Origin: an uncultured Roseovarius sp. | Lineage (GTDB): Bacteria; Pseudomonadota; Alphaproteobacteria; Rhodobacterales; Rhodobacteraceae | NCBI GenBank assembly: GCA_947496175.1 | Contig: CANMBU010000004.1 | Coordinates: 62,001 to 126,000 of the forward strand | DNA length: 64,000 nucleotides | Direction: 5' to 3' | Part shown: positions 45,953 through 55,288 of the stretch, in pieces | How the letters are laid out: every line of letters starts with the position of its first letter | How positions within the stretch are numbered: position 1 is the stretch's first letter | Notes under the pieces: generated by a model | What the model was told of the DNA's origin: nothing | Databases searched by the model: none | The model's input: the letters and a program-made list of their open reading frames with translations, nothing else | Translations under genes and position numbers: made by a program

Positions 45953-46600
45953 CTAGTCCTCCATATCTGAAAATATTGCGTCCTGATGGATCAGCTCGCC
46001 AAACAGTTTGCTCTGAAGACTGAGGGAAAAGAGAAACCTGCCATCACCGAGATCTTGATGTGTGATGGTCAACGCACCGGGGCGAAGCCATGCAGGGAGC
46101 CGTAGTTTTCTGGTGCCGAGTTGCAGGAAGTAGTGGTCGCTTTCGAAACAGAACCGGTCCTGACCTGTGCGGACACGAAGCGCCATTCCGATGCCTGCGC
46201 CGACATATTCCTCAATCCCGGTGGGACCGGCAAAGCGCTTGGAGCTGTGAATGACCTGCGGAAAGCCAGAGGCGCGCCCATATTGCCGTATCCAAAACTG
46301 ACCGCTTCCGGCTTGATCCTCGGTCACTGAAACCACGGCAGGTTGGTTCACCGAAGACATGTCGTAAGGCAGAGGGCCGCCAACCAGTCTGGCAATCTGA
46401 GCCAATAACCGTCCCGCCAGATTCATCCGCATGGAAACAACCTTTCCTTGGTAGACAACGCTTTCCCCGCCGGACAGCCGTTTGCCAAATCGCGCGCGGA
46501 CCTTGCACGGCAAAGCGTTCCAGTTTTGCGTGCCAACCAGACTCCTAAAACGGTGATCGGGGTGGATCTTTGGGTGATTAGAGAGGCTTAGATATTCCAT
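45953..46600 (-). CDS. DUF4166 domain protein
   Basis: A 215-residue protein matching DUF4166, a domain often fused to or beside epimerases. The block WNALPCKVRARFGKRLSGGESVVYQGKVVSM opens the domain, with SVTEDQAGSGQFWIRQYGRASGFPQVIHSSKRF in the middle. ATG 46600 has AAGGTG upstream; the frame is open further into the promoter palindrome. It sits between the GbsR regulator and the epimerase. Function unknown. Confidence 0.85.
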   Translation of the reverse strand: MEYLSLSNHPKIHPDHRFRSLVGTQNWNALPCKVRARFGKRLSGGESVVYQGKVVSMRMNLAGRLLAQIARLVGGPLPYDMSSVNQPAVVSVTEDQAGSGQFWIRQYGRASGFPQVIHSSKRFAGPTGIEEYVGAGIGMALRVRTGQDRFCFESDHYFLQLGTRKLRLPAWLRPGALTITHQDLGDGRFLFSLSLQSKLFGELIHQDAIFSDMED

Positions 46601-46625
46601 TTTGCACCTTGTACTGACTTGTCGG

Positions 46626-46649
46626 TTATTTCTGTATAAAGAGAAATAA
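46626..46649. promoter_or_regulatory. Probable GbsR-type operator upstream of DUF4166
   Basis: TTATTTCT and AGAAATAA flank an 8-base spacer just upstream of the DUF4166 start. The half-site TTATTTCTGT also occurs in the palindrome over the regulator's own start, so both may bind the same protein. Confidence 0.65.
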
Positions 46650-46671
46650 GTCTCCAAATTTTTTTGACCGG

Positions 46672-47232
46672 CTATTCGGTCTTCTTGCTTCCGATTTTGA
46701 GTAAGGCGAGAACCTTGTCGCCCATTTTCATGAGCATCGAGAGTTTGGATTTCGGGACGTTCAACATCTGGTCAGACCAACGATCAGCAGTCACCAAAAA
46801 ATCGTGCATTTCCTGCATTCGGCTTAGGGCAACAGGATGCAACCCGGGTTCATCGACGGCCTGCTTCACACAAATGTCTATCGCACGCATGGCTGGATCG
46901 ATTTCCCGTTCCTTGCGGCCTTTGGCGATCAGCATGGCCATTTCCCAGACGTCGGCCTCCGCCACAAAATGTTCGCGGCGGTCTCCGGCAACCGGCACGC
47001 GGCGGATCAAGCGCCAGCCAACGAGCTCTTTCAACGAATTGGAGACGTTTGACCGGGCGATCCCCAACTCCTCCGATATCTGCTCCGCATTCATTGGGGC
47101 TTCGCTCAGAAAGAGCAGCGCATGGATTTGCGCGACCGAACGGTTCACGCCCCATTGACTGCCCATGTCGCCCCAGTAGAGGACAAACTTAGACTTTGCA
47201 GAAGAATCGGCTATATCGGTAATTTCTGTCAT
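46672..47232 (-). CDS. GbsR/MarR-family regulator
   Basis: A 186-residue regulator with a winged helix (SVAQIHALLFLSEAPMNAEQISEELGIARSNVSNSLKELVGWRLIRRV) near residues 35-80 and a helical C-terminal dimer domain. The family includes repressors of choline and other small-molecule genes. It heads the DUF4166/epimerase group on the same strand, and a perfect palindrome overlaps its start codon, consistent with autorepression. Confidence 0.9.
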   Translation of the reverse strand: MTEITDIADSSAKSKFVLYWGDMGSQWGVNRSVAQIHALLFLSEAPMNAEQISEELGIARSNVSNSLKELVGWRLIRRVPVAGDRREHFVAEADVWEMAMLIAKGRKEREIDPAMRAIDICVKQAVDEPGLHPVALSRMQEMHDFLVTADRWSDQMLNVPKSKLSMLMKMGDKVLALLKIGSKKTE

Positions 47233-47240
47233 GACAGAAA
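47223..47240. promoter_or_regulatory. Operator overlapping the GbsR start codon
   Basis: TTTCTGTCATGACAGAAA is a perfect 18-bp palindrome whose centre contains the CAT complement of the start codon at 47230-47232. Confidence 0.8.
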
Positions 47241-47356
47241 TAATAGATAAGACGCGAAGGGAGTCAAGTCATTCCAAACCAACGGTCATCAATCATGCCA
47301 GCCAAACGAAAAATCGCACCCGGATGGGTGCGATTGATCTAGCGTATGCGCGGCGT

Positions 47357-47626
47357 TTAGCGGCGGATGCCGAGGCGTTTGATGAGGTCGGTGTAGCGCG
47401 ACTCTTCTTTCGCCTTGAGGTAGTCCAGCAGCTTGCGGCGCTGTGCGACCATTTTCAGAAGGCCACGGCGGCCGTGGTTGTCCTTCTTATGGGTCTTGAA
47501 ATGCTCTGTCAGAGTGGTGATGCGCGAGGTCAGAATGGCAACCTGTACTTCGGGCGAACCTGTGTCGCCTTCCTTGGTTGCGAACTCTTTCATAACCTTG
47601 GCTTTTTCTTCGGCCGTGATCGACAT
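47357..47626 (-). CDS. rpsO: 30S ribosomal protein S15
   Basis: Primary 16S rRNA-binding protein of the small subunit, 89 residues: [36 protein letters not shown] at the start and [21 protein letters not shown] in the middle are canonical. The start at 47626 has AAAGGAG upstream. It is usually cotranscribed with pnp; here its downstream neighbour is not pnp but the small gap to the GbsR gene, and pnp is about 26 kb away in the same orientation. Confidence 0.98.
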   Translation of the reverse strand: MSITAEEKAKVMKEFATKEGDTGSPEVQVAILTSRITTLTEHFKTHKKDNHGRRGLLKMVAQRRKLLDYLKAKEESRYTDLIKRLGIRR

Positions 47627-47770
47627 CGGGATCTCCTTTGCGTCAAAGGGTTGAGGGCGCAAGCCGGGATGTCGTCCAGCAAGGTCCTATGGAGAACACC
47701 GCCATATCTGTGGCGGATGCGGGCGTATAGGAGATTCTCCAGCCGAAGGGAAGCCTAAAGTTCAGACTGG

Positions 47771-48718
47771 TCAGCGCCCCTGTGGGATCACCTCGTAGCC
47801 CGGTTCTTCGGGTTCATCATCGACCATCTCGGGCGGAAAGCCGGACGCGCGAATATCCAGCCCTGTGGAATCTTCCAATCGGCGAATGATGTTCGGTGAC
47901 AACTCTCTTGGCCCGTAACGTTCGATGCCATCATCAAAGATTTTCATCATCAGCGGGTTCATCTCAAGCGGCACATCGGCGCGATCAGCCACTTCCTGAA
48001 AAAGGCCGATATCCTTCTTCACCAGATCCATGGTGAAACAAATGTCTCGGCTGCCATTCAGGATTACCTGACTTTCGGTTTCATGCACGAAGGACGTACC
48101 CGAGCTGATCTTGAGCGCCTCATAAGTAGTGTTGAGGTCCATGCCCGCCGCCTTGGCCGTGACCAGCGCCTCGCAGCAGGTGATCAGGTTGGCCGTGGCC
48201 AGATAGTTGGTGATCACCTTGAGCACAGAGGCACTGCCCAGATCACCGGTGTGCAGGATGCGCCGGCCCATCTTGGTCAGGAACGGCAGGATGCGTTCAA
48301 ACGTTTCGCGATCACAGCCCGCGAAGATCGAGATATTGCCGGTATCGGCGCGGTGACAGCCGCCTGACACCGGGCAATCCACCGCAGCACCACCCTTTTC
48401 GATCACCAACGCGCCCAGCCGTTTGGCCTCGGCCTCATCCGTGGTGGACATCTCCATCCAGATCTTGCCGGGGCCCACTTCGGGCAGCATCTCTCGCATG
48501 ACGGCGTCCGAGGTAGCGGGGCTTGGCAAACAGGTGATCACCGCGTCGCACTCCCGCATCATTTGCGCCGGGCTTTCGCCGCGTGCCGCCCCCTTCGCAA
48601 CAAATGTATCGACCAGCTCGGCATTCAGATCATGCACCATGAGGTCTACACCATTACGCAACAAAGACCCGCTGAGTTTGCCTCCTACATTGCCGAGGCC
48701 TATGAACCCTACTTTCAT
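47771..48718 (-). CDS. 3-Hydroxyisobutyrate dehydrogenase-family NAD(P) oxidoreductase
   Basis: Beta-hydroxyacid dehydrogenase, 315 residues. MKVGFIGLGNVGGKLSGSLLRNG is the Rossmann motif, DCPVSGGCHRADTGNISIFAG the substrate block, and SASVLKVITNYLATANLI contains the catalytic Lys. AGGGAG precedes the start at 48718. It is downstream of a LacI regulator on the same strand with 100 bp between, so it may be its target. Hydroxyisobutyrate, tartronate semialdehyde and similar acids are possible substrates. Confidence 0.9.
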   Translation of the reverse strand: MKVGFIGLGNVGGKLSGSLLRNGVDLMVHDLNAELVDTFVAKGAARGESPAQMMRECDAVITCLPSPATSDAVMREMLPEVGPGKIWMEMSTTDEAEAKRLGALVIEKGGAAVDCPVSGGCHRADTGNISIFAGCDRETFERILPFLTKMGRRILHTGDLGSASVLKVITNYLATANLITCCEALVTAKAAGMDLNTTYEALKISSGTSFVHETESQVILNGSRDICFTMDLVKKDIGLFQEVADRADVPLEMNPLMMKIFDDGIERYGPRELSPNIIRRLEDSTGLDIRASGFPPEMVDDEPEEPGYEVIPQGR

Positions 48719-48824
48719 GAACGTCTCCCTTGGATCGCATACGCGCTTCGCCGCATCGTAATCATGCTCTCCACCAGGTCTTGCCTGTCTGCGACATCTT
48801 CGGGTCGGCAATACCGGAAAAAAT

Positions 48825-49850
48825 TCATCGAATACGAAGCGTATCGCCGAAGGTGATCTTGGGCTCTAAGACAATTCGCTCGGGATCTTGTGAAGCTTCA
48901 GAACCGGCGCGCTCGACAATGATCTCGGCAGCGCGACGGCCAATTTCCAACCGACAGGAATCCATCGTGGCCAGTTCCTGTGGCAAGCCGCGCAACAGGT
49001 TCACGCCGTTGAACCCGGCAAGCCCCATCTCATTGGGGATATCGACACCCTGTTCCATCAGGTAGAGGAGACCGCCTGCACCGATGAGATCGTTGGAGTA
49101 ATAGATAAAGTCGAGATCGGGACTTCGGTTCAGCACATCGCGCGTCATCTCGCGGCCTTTCGCCAGAGCGGATCCGCCTGAATAAAAATCACTGTCTTCA
49201 ATCTCGACCCCGGCCTTGGCCAAGGTCTCGGTGAACCCCTCGAACCGTTTGCGCGCCCGGTGATCAAGCAGCATCTTGGTGCCAAGAAAGGCGATATGCT
49301 CATAACCCGCCTTCAGGATTGCCTGCGCCATCTGTTGACCGGCGCGCCTGTGCGAGATGCCCACAACCGAGTCTACCGGCGTGCCATCCACATCCATGAT
49401 CTCGACCACAGGAATGCCCGCCGCGCGCAGCATCGCTCGGCTCGCATCGGAATGTTCCAGCCCTGCGATGATCACACCGGAGGGACGCCACGACAGCATT
49501 TCATACAGGACCTGCTCTTCCTTTTCCGGCAGATATCCGGTGACGCCCACGACAGGTTGAAGCCCGGTCTCGTCCAAAATCTGACTGATCCCGGTCATCA
49601 CCTCTGGGAAGACCATATTGGACATGGACGGAATGATGACCGCCACGAGGTTCACCCTCTGACTGGCAAGCGCCCCGGCGATCTTGTTGGGCACATAACC
49701 CAGCGTCTTGGCCGCCTCCAGTACCCGTTCGCGGGTGGCCTCAGACACATCCCCGCGATTGCGCAACACGCGGCTTACAGTCATTTCCGACACGCCCGAC
49801 GCCTCGGACACATCGCGGAGGGTCAGGGGGCGGTTGTCATGTTTGGTCAC
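48825..49850 (-). CDS. LacI-family transcriptional regulator
   Basis: A LacI-type repressor of about 341 residues. The DNA-binding domain is TLRDVSEASGVSEMTVSRVLRNRGDVSEATRERVLEAAKTLGYVPN near the N-terminus and the periplasmic-binding-like effector domain follows, ending FGDTLRIR. I place the start at the GTG at 49850 to fit family length; no clear ribosome site supports it, and an in-frame ATG at 49934 would add a Cys-rich tail with no family character. The oxidoreductase downstream is the likely regulated gene. Confidence 0.88.
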   Translation of the reverse strand: MTKHDNRPLTLRDVSEASGVSEMTVSRVLRNRGDVSEATRERVLEAAKTLGYVPNKIAGALASQRVNLVAVIIPSMSNMVFPEVMTGISQILDETGLQPVVGVTGYLPEKEEQVLYEMLSWRPSGVIIAGLEHSDASRAMLRAAGIPVVEIMDVDGTPVDSVVGISHRRAGQQMAQAILKAGYEHIAFLGTKMLLDHRARKRFEGFTETLAKAGVEIEDSDFYSGGSALAKGREMTRDVLNRSPDLDFIYYSNDLIGAGGLLYLMEQGVDIPNEMGLAGFNGVNLLRGLPQELATMDSCRLEIGRRAAEIIVERAGSEASQDPERIVLEPKITFGDTLRIR

Positions 49851-49986
49851 AATAGGGATGTCCCGATGGTTCGAGGGAAAGCTGGGAAAAATGTTATCGC
49901 AATCACCACAACCAGCGCAACCATGCGCGAACACCGCTCCTTTGTGGCTGACAAGGCCAATCCAAGCCGATATTCAAACACCCAGC

Positions 49987-50063
49987 GGCCCCGTGGCTCA
50001 ACTGGATAGAGCAGCCCCCTCCTAAGGGGCAGGTTGCAGGTTCGAATCCTGCCGGGGTCGCCA
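49987..50063 (+). tRNA. tRNA-Arg (anticodon CCU)
   Basis: A 77-nt cloverleaf with encoded CCA. The acceptor arms GGCCCCG/CGGGGTC pair, with one G-U. The anticodon stem GCCCC/GGGGC encloses CTCCTAA, giving CCU for the AGG codon. The T-arm reads GCAGG-TTCGAAT-CCTGC. Confidence 0.97.
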
Positions 50064-50087
50064 TGCTGAGGCTTTGACGCGTTCCCG

Positions 50088-50516
50088 CTAGGCGGTGTAG
50101 TCGCTCAGGTTTTTGTCGGCCTGAAACAATGTGCCTTCGTATTTCGGAAGGTCATCGTTCATGTCCAACCAGCTCAGCTTACTCTGATAGTTCACGTGAA
50201 ATGCCGGCTCAAACTCTTCGGGTTTTTCCATTGATGCGGCGTAGAGGTGCATGCCGCCTTGGTAATGTTTGGCCTCGAACCCCATGGGCGTGCCGCAAGT
50301 CGCACAAAAATGACGGAACACCCCTTTTGAGCTTTCCAGTGTTTTGGGTGTGTGTCCCGTCCATGCGAAAGTCTTGAGAGGAACTCCAAGCCACGCAACA
50401 ACAGGTGCCGAACAGTTCCGGCGGCAGTCGTCGCAATGGCAATAACACGCCCAGGCCGGCTCTCCGTCGTATTCCCATCCTGTCCTCTTACAAAGGCAAT
50501 GGCCGCGCGTTGTCAT
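50088..50516 (-). CDS. GFA-family (glutathione-dependent formaldehyde-activating-like) protein
   Basis: A 142-residue zinc-binding protein of the GFA/CENP-V fold. Zinc ligands are visible in GHCLCKRTGWEYDGEPAWACYCHCDDCRRNC (residues 5-35) and FCATCGTPMGF (about 78-88). The ATG at 50516 is selected because the fold begins there; the frame is open upstream for over 300 bases but that part looks non-coding. It converges with tRNA-Arg. Reaction unknown for most of the family. Confidence 0.88.
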   Translation of the reverse strand: MTTRGHCLCKRTGWEYDGEPAWACYCHCDDCRRNCSAPVVAWLGVPLKTFAWTGHTPKTLESSKGVFRHFCATCGTPMGFEAKHYQGGMHLYAASMEKPEEFEPAFHVNYQSKLSWLDMNDDLPKYEGTLFQADKNLSDYTA

Positions 50517-50896
50517 CTTTTCCGCACCCTTCTCTCTGACCCAAGTTTCAGCATCCGATGACGAATATGATTCATAAAACGGGGCGTCGGACGATAATGA
50601 AGTGGACTGATCTGATCCAGTTTGCGACATGGTCTGCAACTGCTGTGTCAAAGAGTATCGCGCGAGGCCGTTTCCAAACTCGGAGGGAAACCCACCCCCC
50701 CTTTCCCCCTTATATCCAACGCCCCAATGCCCCATCTTTAACTCACCAGGGCGGGAACACGCCTTGGATTTTTTTAAATGGGTAACGCCGAGTTTTGGCG
50801 GTGTGTGAGTTCGTAACGAGTCCATTGGGTGCGTGACGAGGTCGTGTGTGCAAACACGGGGCCTCGTCACTGCTGTTGCATCTCAAGTGATGCCAA
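50517..50896. other. Intergenic region with a long hairpin
   Basis: About 380 bp with no supported gene. The main feature is a stem at 50833-50870 with outer arms GTGACGAGG and CCTCGTCAC and inner arms CGTGT/ACACG. The region lies upstream of the GFA gene and downstream of the membrane-anchored regulator, so the hairpin could be that gene's 3' end. Confidence 0.5.
50833..50870. repeat. Long intergenic hairpin
   Basis: Perfect outer 9-bp arms GTGACGAGG and CCTCGTCAC hold inner arms CGTGT/ACACG around the loop gtgcaa. It lies 27 bases past the stop of the minus-strand gene at 50897; no T-run follows. Confidence 0.75.
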
Positions 50897-51601
50897 TCAG
50901 ATGACCTTGATCACATCCTTATCAATGGCCAGCATATAGCCGCGCCGTGCGATGTTCTTGACCAGAAGTTCGCTAATCATCTGATTGCCCAGCGTGTCAC
51001 GCAGCCGCTTGATCCGCGTGGCCCCCGCGGCCTCTTCGCAATCCGCGCTGGCACGGCCCGAAATCACCGCTTCTATCTCTGCCCCTGTCATCACGTCATC
51101 GTCCATGCGCGCTTCGGCCAGAACGGCGAGCGTTTCCATCGCCGCGTCGGTGAGCTTGAATCCCATATTGTTGAGATAAACCGTTTTCTCTTCGCGGCTG
51201 ATCAGAAGGGAACTGACCTGAATGCCTGACCTCTCGATCTGGGCCATGCGGCGATTAAGCGTGATCAGCATGATGAGAAATACAAGGGCCGCGATCAAAA
51301 GGGCTGTGGCAAAGACGAGCAACACGAAAATCACCATACGGTAGCTCGTTAGTGTCTCAGAAAAGGCGGTGCCCGAAAGAGCCAGAATCTCAAGAAGCTT
51401 GATTTCCGAGTCTGACGTCAGCTCATCGTTTTCAACAAAAATCCGCTCGACTTTGGCATTGAAGGCATTGGCGTCGGGAAGGGATACGAAAAGAAGCACA
51501 GCTGCCACAACAAGTATGCCGACGATGGCAACAACGCCAAAAAGAACAACCCGGTTGCCTGAGCGCCGGGCGTCTGTGGCAGAACCAGCTAGGTCTTGCA
51601 A
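50897..51601 (-). CDS. Membrane protein with C-terminal winged-helix domain
   Basis: A 234-residue protein I cannot name. It has two membrane helices (residues about 19-42 and 82-106), a periplasmic segment of roughly 40 residues between them, and a cytoplasmic C-terminal domain of about 110 residues ending AGATRIKRLRDTLGNQMISELLVKNIARRGYMLAI, which resembles an OmpR-type winged helix. This suggests a membrane-bound transcription regulator with the DNA-binding domain at the C-terminus, opposite to ToxR/CadC. A TTG start at 51601 is chosen because AAGGAG lies 7 bases upstream; the frame is open to 51709. It follows a small secreted protein by 14 bp. Confidence 0.7.
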   Translation of the reverse strand: MQDLAGSATDARRSGNRVVLFGVVAIVGILVVAAVLLFVSLPDANAFNAKVERIFVENDELTSDSEIKLLEILALSGTAFSETLTSYRMVIFVLLVFATALLIAALVFLIMLITLNRRMAQIERSGIQVSSLLISREEKTVYLNNMGFKLTDAAMETLAVLAEARMDDDVMTGAEIEAVISGRASADCEEAAGATRIKRLRDTLGNQMISELLVKNIARRGYMLAIDKDVIKVI

Positions 51602-51615
51602 TCGTCTTCTCCTTC

Positions 51616-51858
51616 TTACCCTTCGCGCACAGATACGACCTTGAGCAACGTTAATCCACGCGCAGCCAACTGCGACCGTAGCTGCTTGGTAGCATTGCCA
51701 ACTGTGCACGGCCCGCTGATTTGGGCGGTACTAAAGAAGAGTTTTAACGGTTTGTCACTCTTGGCTTTGTACTCGGCCACGCAAGCGGCTTGAGCAACAC
51801 TTGCGGTCGCAATGACAAGAAAAGTGCCCAGAAGGCAGGAGAAGAGTTTTTGTTTCAT
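51616..51858 (-). CDS. Small exported protein of unknown function
   Basis: An 80-residue product with a clear signal peptide (MKQKLFSCLLGTFLVIATASVAQA) and a short mature part with two Cys, likely periplasmic and disulfide-linked. Its last codons contain the ribosome site of the membrane-anchored regulator, so the two are cotranslated; the mature peptide may be a ligand or partner of that protein's periplasmic segment. Family not recognised. Confidence 0.7.
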   Translation of the reverse strand: MKQKLFSCLLGTFLVIATASVAQAACVAEYKAKSDKPLKLFFSTAQISGPCTVGNATKQLRSQLAARGLTLLKVVSVREG

Positions 51859-52075
51859 GCGTTCAAAATGCGCGAGAGCCTGCCGCTATTCAATAACTCA
51901 ATCGCGAAATCCGGCTGAGCTTGGCATGTTATCCGATAACAGCCTGACGTTATTGCCTGTCTGAGGGGGGTAAGCCCAGTTTTGGTCCATGACACGCATC
52001 TGCTGCTGCCACCCGATCCCGTGACCAACAGCGCAGGGCACAGATAACGACCTTTACGGTCGGAAAGGACAAAAC

Positions 52076-52558
52076 ATGACGCACCGCACATTCATCTCCA
52101 TTATTCTGGCGGCGGCGATTGCCGTCACCGGTATGACCGCTGCACCGGCACGTGCAGACAACGACGCCGCAAAAGTCATCGCGGGCGTTGCCGCTCTTGC
52201 GATCATTGGCGCGGTGATCGCCGAAGACCGCAAAGACCGCCGTCGCAAAGCTGCCGCACGCAATCACGTTTCAAAGCACCAGTATAATCATGGCAAGCGC
52301 TACCATGATGACGGGCATCGCTACCGCTACCAAAAACGGTCCAAACGTCACGCTTTGCCGGTCGGATGCCGCCGTGATGGTTTCACACGTCGTGGCGAGG
52401 TTTACGGTTATGGTCGCCGCTGCTTGCTGAACAACTATTCGCATTTCAACGCCTTGCCCCATGACTGCGCAGTTCGTGCCCGCGGATATAATGGCGGTCA
52501 GCGCGTGATCTACAGCGGCCGTTGCCTGAGAAAGCATGGCTACGTCACACCGGGTTGA
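52076..52558 (+). CDS. Basic exported protein of unknown function
   Basis: 160 residues: signal peptide to about 27 (ending APARA), an Ala/Ile hydrophobic stretch (VIAGVAALAIIGAVIA), then a His/Arg/Lys/Tyr-rich region and a C-terminal part with four Cys. The mature part is strongly basic. ATG 52076 has AAAGGA nearby. It is divergent from the small exported protein and followed by a strong terminator. I do not recognise the family; an envelope or metal-related role is possible from the His content. Confidence 0.75.
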   Translation: MTHRTFISIILAAAIAVTGMTAAPARADNDAAKVIAGVAALAIIGAVIAEDRKDRRRKAAARNHVSKHQYNHGKRYHDDGHRYRYQKRSKRHALPVGCRRDGFTRRGEVYGYGRRCLLNNYSHFNALPHDCAVRARGYNGGQRVIYSGRCLRKHGYVTPG

Positions 52559-52590
52559 TAGGCATAAGATATAAATCGTCGAGCAGACCC

Positions 52591-52626
52591 GAGGGGCCCG
52601 GAGAAATTCGGGCTCCTCTCTTTTTT
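52591..52626 (+). terminator. Terminator after the basic exported protein
   Basis: A 12-bp stem from GAGGGGCCCGGA with loop GAAA and arm TTCGGGCTCCTC (two G-U pairs) is followed by a run of T residues. Confidence 0.88.
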
Positions 52627-52655
52627 ATCTGCGCCAGTCATGCTTTGTAGGATAC

Positions 52656-53286
52656 ATGTCTGCTCCCGATTTTTCATTCGAAACCCAAGCCGTGTTGGAC
52701 GGTCATGTCACCATTGCCGGTGTCGATGAGGTGGGGCGTGGGCCCTTGGCCGGGCCGGTGACAGCCGCAGCCGTTATATTGGACCCAAAGCACATTCCCG
52801 AAGGTCTCAATGACTCGAAAAAGCTTACGGCCAAGCGTCGGGACGCCTTGAGCAAAGAGATTTTCCGGGTCGCCGAAGTGTGCGTGGCACACGCCAGTGT
52901 TGAAGAAATTGACGAGATCAACATTCTGCGCGCCGCGCATCTTGCGATGGAGCGGGCCGTTGTCGGGCTTGGTCGGCACCCCTGTCTTGCTTTGGTCGAT
53001 GGGAACATGATCCCAAAAAATCTGAGTTGCCCAGGGCAGCCCATCATCAAGGGCGACGGCAGGTCCCTGTCCATCGCAGCAGCATCTATCGTCGCCAAAA
53101 CCACCCGCGATGCGATTATGTGGGATTTGGCGCAACAGTTTCCCGGCTACGGCTGGGAGACAAATGCAGGGTATGGATCAAAAAGCCACATGTCTGCGCT
53201 CCAAAAACTTGGACCAACCCCACATCATAGGCGTTCGTTCAAGCCGGTCCACAATATCTTGTATCAAGCAAAAAACATAAACGACT

Positions 53287-53288
<2 letters not shown>
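52656..53288 (+). CDS. rnhB: Ribonuclease HII
   Basis: Removes RNA primers and single ribonucleotides from RNA-DNA hybrids. The 210 residues carry the metal-binding motif TIAGVDEVGRGPLAGPVTAAAV at about 19-40, GLNDSKKLTAKRRD, and IKGDGRSLSIAAASIVAKTTRD, with further acidic ligands. ATG 52656 follows the upstream terminator directly. It precedes ccrM by 90 bp; rnhB-ccrM is a common order in alphaproteobacteria. Confidence 0.97.
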
Positions 53289-54494
<1,206 letters not shown>

Positions 54495-54556
54495 ACATAC
54501 TGAAATACACGAACACCGCCGGTGCCTGTGGCCTGACACATGGCACTTAACTCAAC

Positions 54557-54586
54557 CCCTCGCCCTAGTGGCGAGGGCTTTTTTTT
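54557..54586 (+). terminator. Terminator of ccrM
   Basis: CCCTCGCC-ctagt-GGCGAGGG followed by C and eight T residues, 63 bases after the stop. Confidence 0.93.
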
Positions 54587-54596
54587 GGGCAGTGGT

Positions 54597-54660
54597 CATT
54601 TTCCATGTGGAAAATGGATTGGAAAACACATGTTTTCTATTTCACAAGTCATGCAAATTC
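54597..54660. repeat. Dispersed palindromic repeat, copy 1
   Basis: Two adjacent dyads, CATTTTCC-atgt-GGAAAATG and GAAAACA-ca-TGTTTTC, followed by a GCAAATTC end. The same layout occurs at 58613-58678 after the histidine kinase gene. The right end overlaps the last codons of the tetR gene on the minus strand. Confidence 0.7.
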
Positions 54661-55194
54661 TGATTGAGCCGTCGCCGTCAACCGCTCGACTGTGTCATTC
54701 AGAATTTCAGGCCGTCCAAGGCTGACCGAAAGGGTCATGGCCCCTTGGATTTCGGCTTGCACGCTCTGGGCGAGAAGGTCCTGATCTTCCAGACTGTCCG
54801 GCATCGAGGCTTTTAACCAGGACAGATTGGTCTTGAAAAATGCCGCCACTTTCGCGGCCACCAGTTCGGGCAGGCCTGCACTTTCGGCGGCCAGCATGCC
54901 GCACAGGCATTGCAGGTCTTCGTCATGCAGCGCGCGTTTGTAAACCGCGCCAAACCGCGCCACAGCATCCGGCCAATTCAAAACGCCAGCGTCACCGACA
55001 AAGTCATGCACCCGCTTGGCATAGCGTTCCACCATGGCCGCCCCCAAGTCTTCTTTGTGACGGAAATGATAGTGAATGCTGGCCGATTTGATGCCCATCT
55101 CGTCTGCGATGTCGCGAAAGCTCACGGCATGGTAACCGCGCAAGCGAATGGCGCGTTCAGCAAGATCAAGGATTTGGTCGCGGGTCTCTGGCAT
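54649..55194 (-). CDS. TetR-family regulator (probable regulator of the adjacent GST)
   Basis: A 181-residue TetR repressor with DNA-binding helices in TRDQILDLAERAIRLRGYHAVSFRDIADEMGIKSASIHYHFRHKEDLGAAMVERY at residues 3-57. The C-terminal Ser-Glu-Phe-Ala is encoded by a dispersed repeat, suggesting the original stop was altered by its insertion. ATG 55194; a GTG three codons upstream is an alternative. Divergent from a glutathione S-transferase gene, with two operators between. Confidence 0.9.
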   Translation of the reverse strand: MPETRDQILDLAERAIRLRGYHAVSFRDIADEMGIKSASIHYHFRHKEDLGAAMVERYAKRVHDFVGDAGVLNWPDAVARFGAVYKRALHDEDLQCLCGMLAAESAGLPELVAAKVAAFFKTNLSWLKASMPDSLEDQDLLAQSVQAEIQGAMTLSVSLGRPEILNDTVERLTATAQSEFA

Positions 55195-55210
55195 GTTTCT
55201 CACGGATTAT

Positions 55211-55278
55211 GTATCTGCCAGTAGATAGGCTTGACGGGGAGGAAAATCAATTCTAGCAATCTATCTACTACTAGATAG
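55211..55278. promoter_or_regulatory. Two TetR operators and promoter between tetR and gst
   Basis: CTATCTA-ctac-TAGATAG (55261-55278) is a perfect dyad, and the related GTATCTGCCAGTAGATAG is at 55211-55228. A TTGACG -35-like box at 55231-55236 with a weak -10 near 55254 lies between, pointing to gst. Confidence 0.75.
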
Positions 55279-55288
55279 GAGAATCAAA

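Noticed and set aside
50517..50870. Extension of the GFA gene upstream by over 110 codons
   Set aside because: The upstream frame has no family similarity and crosses the intergenic hairpin; the zinc-binding fold begins at the ATG at 50516.
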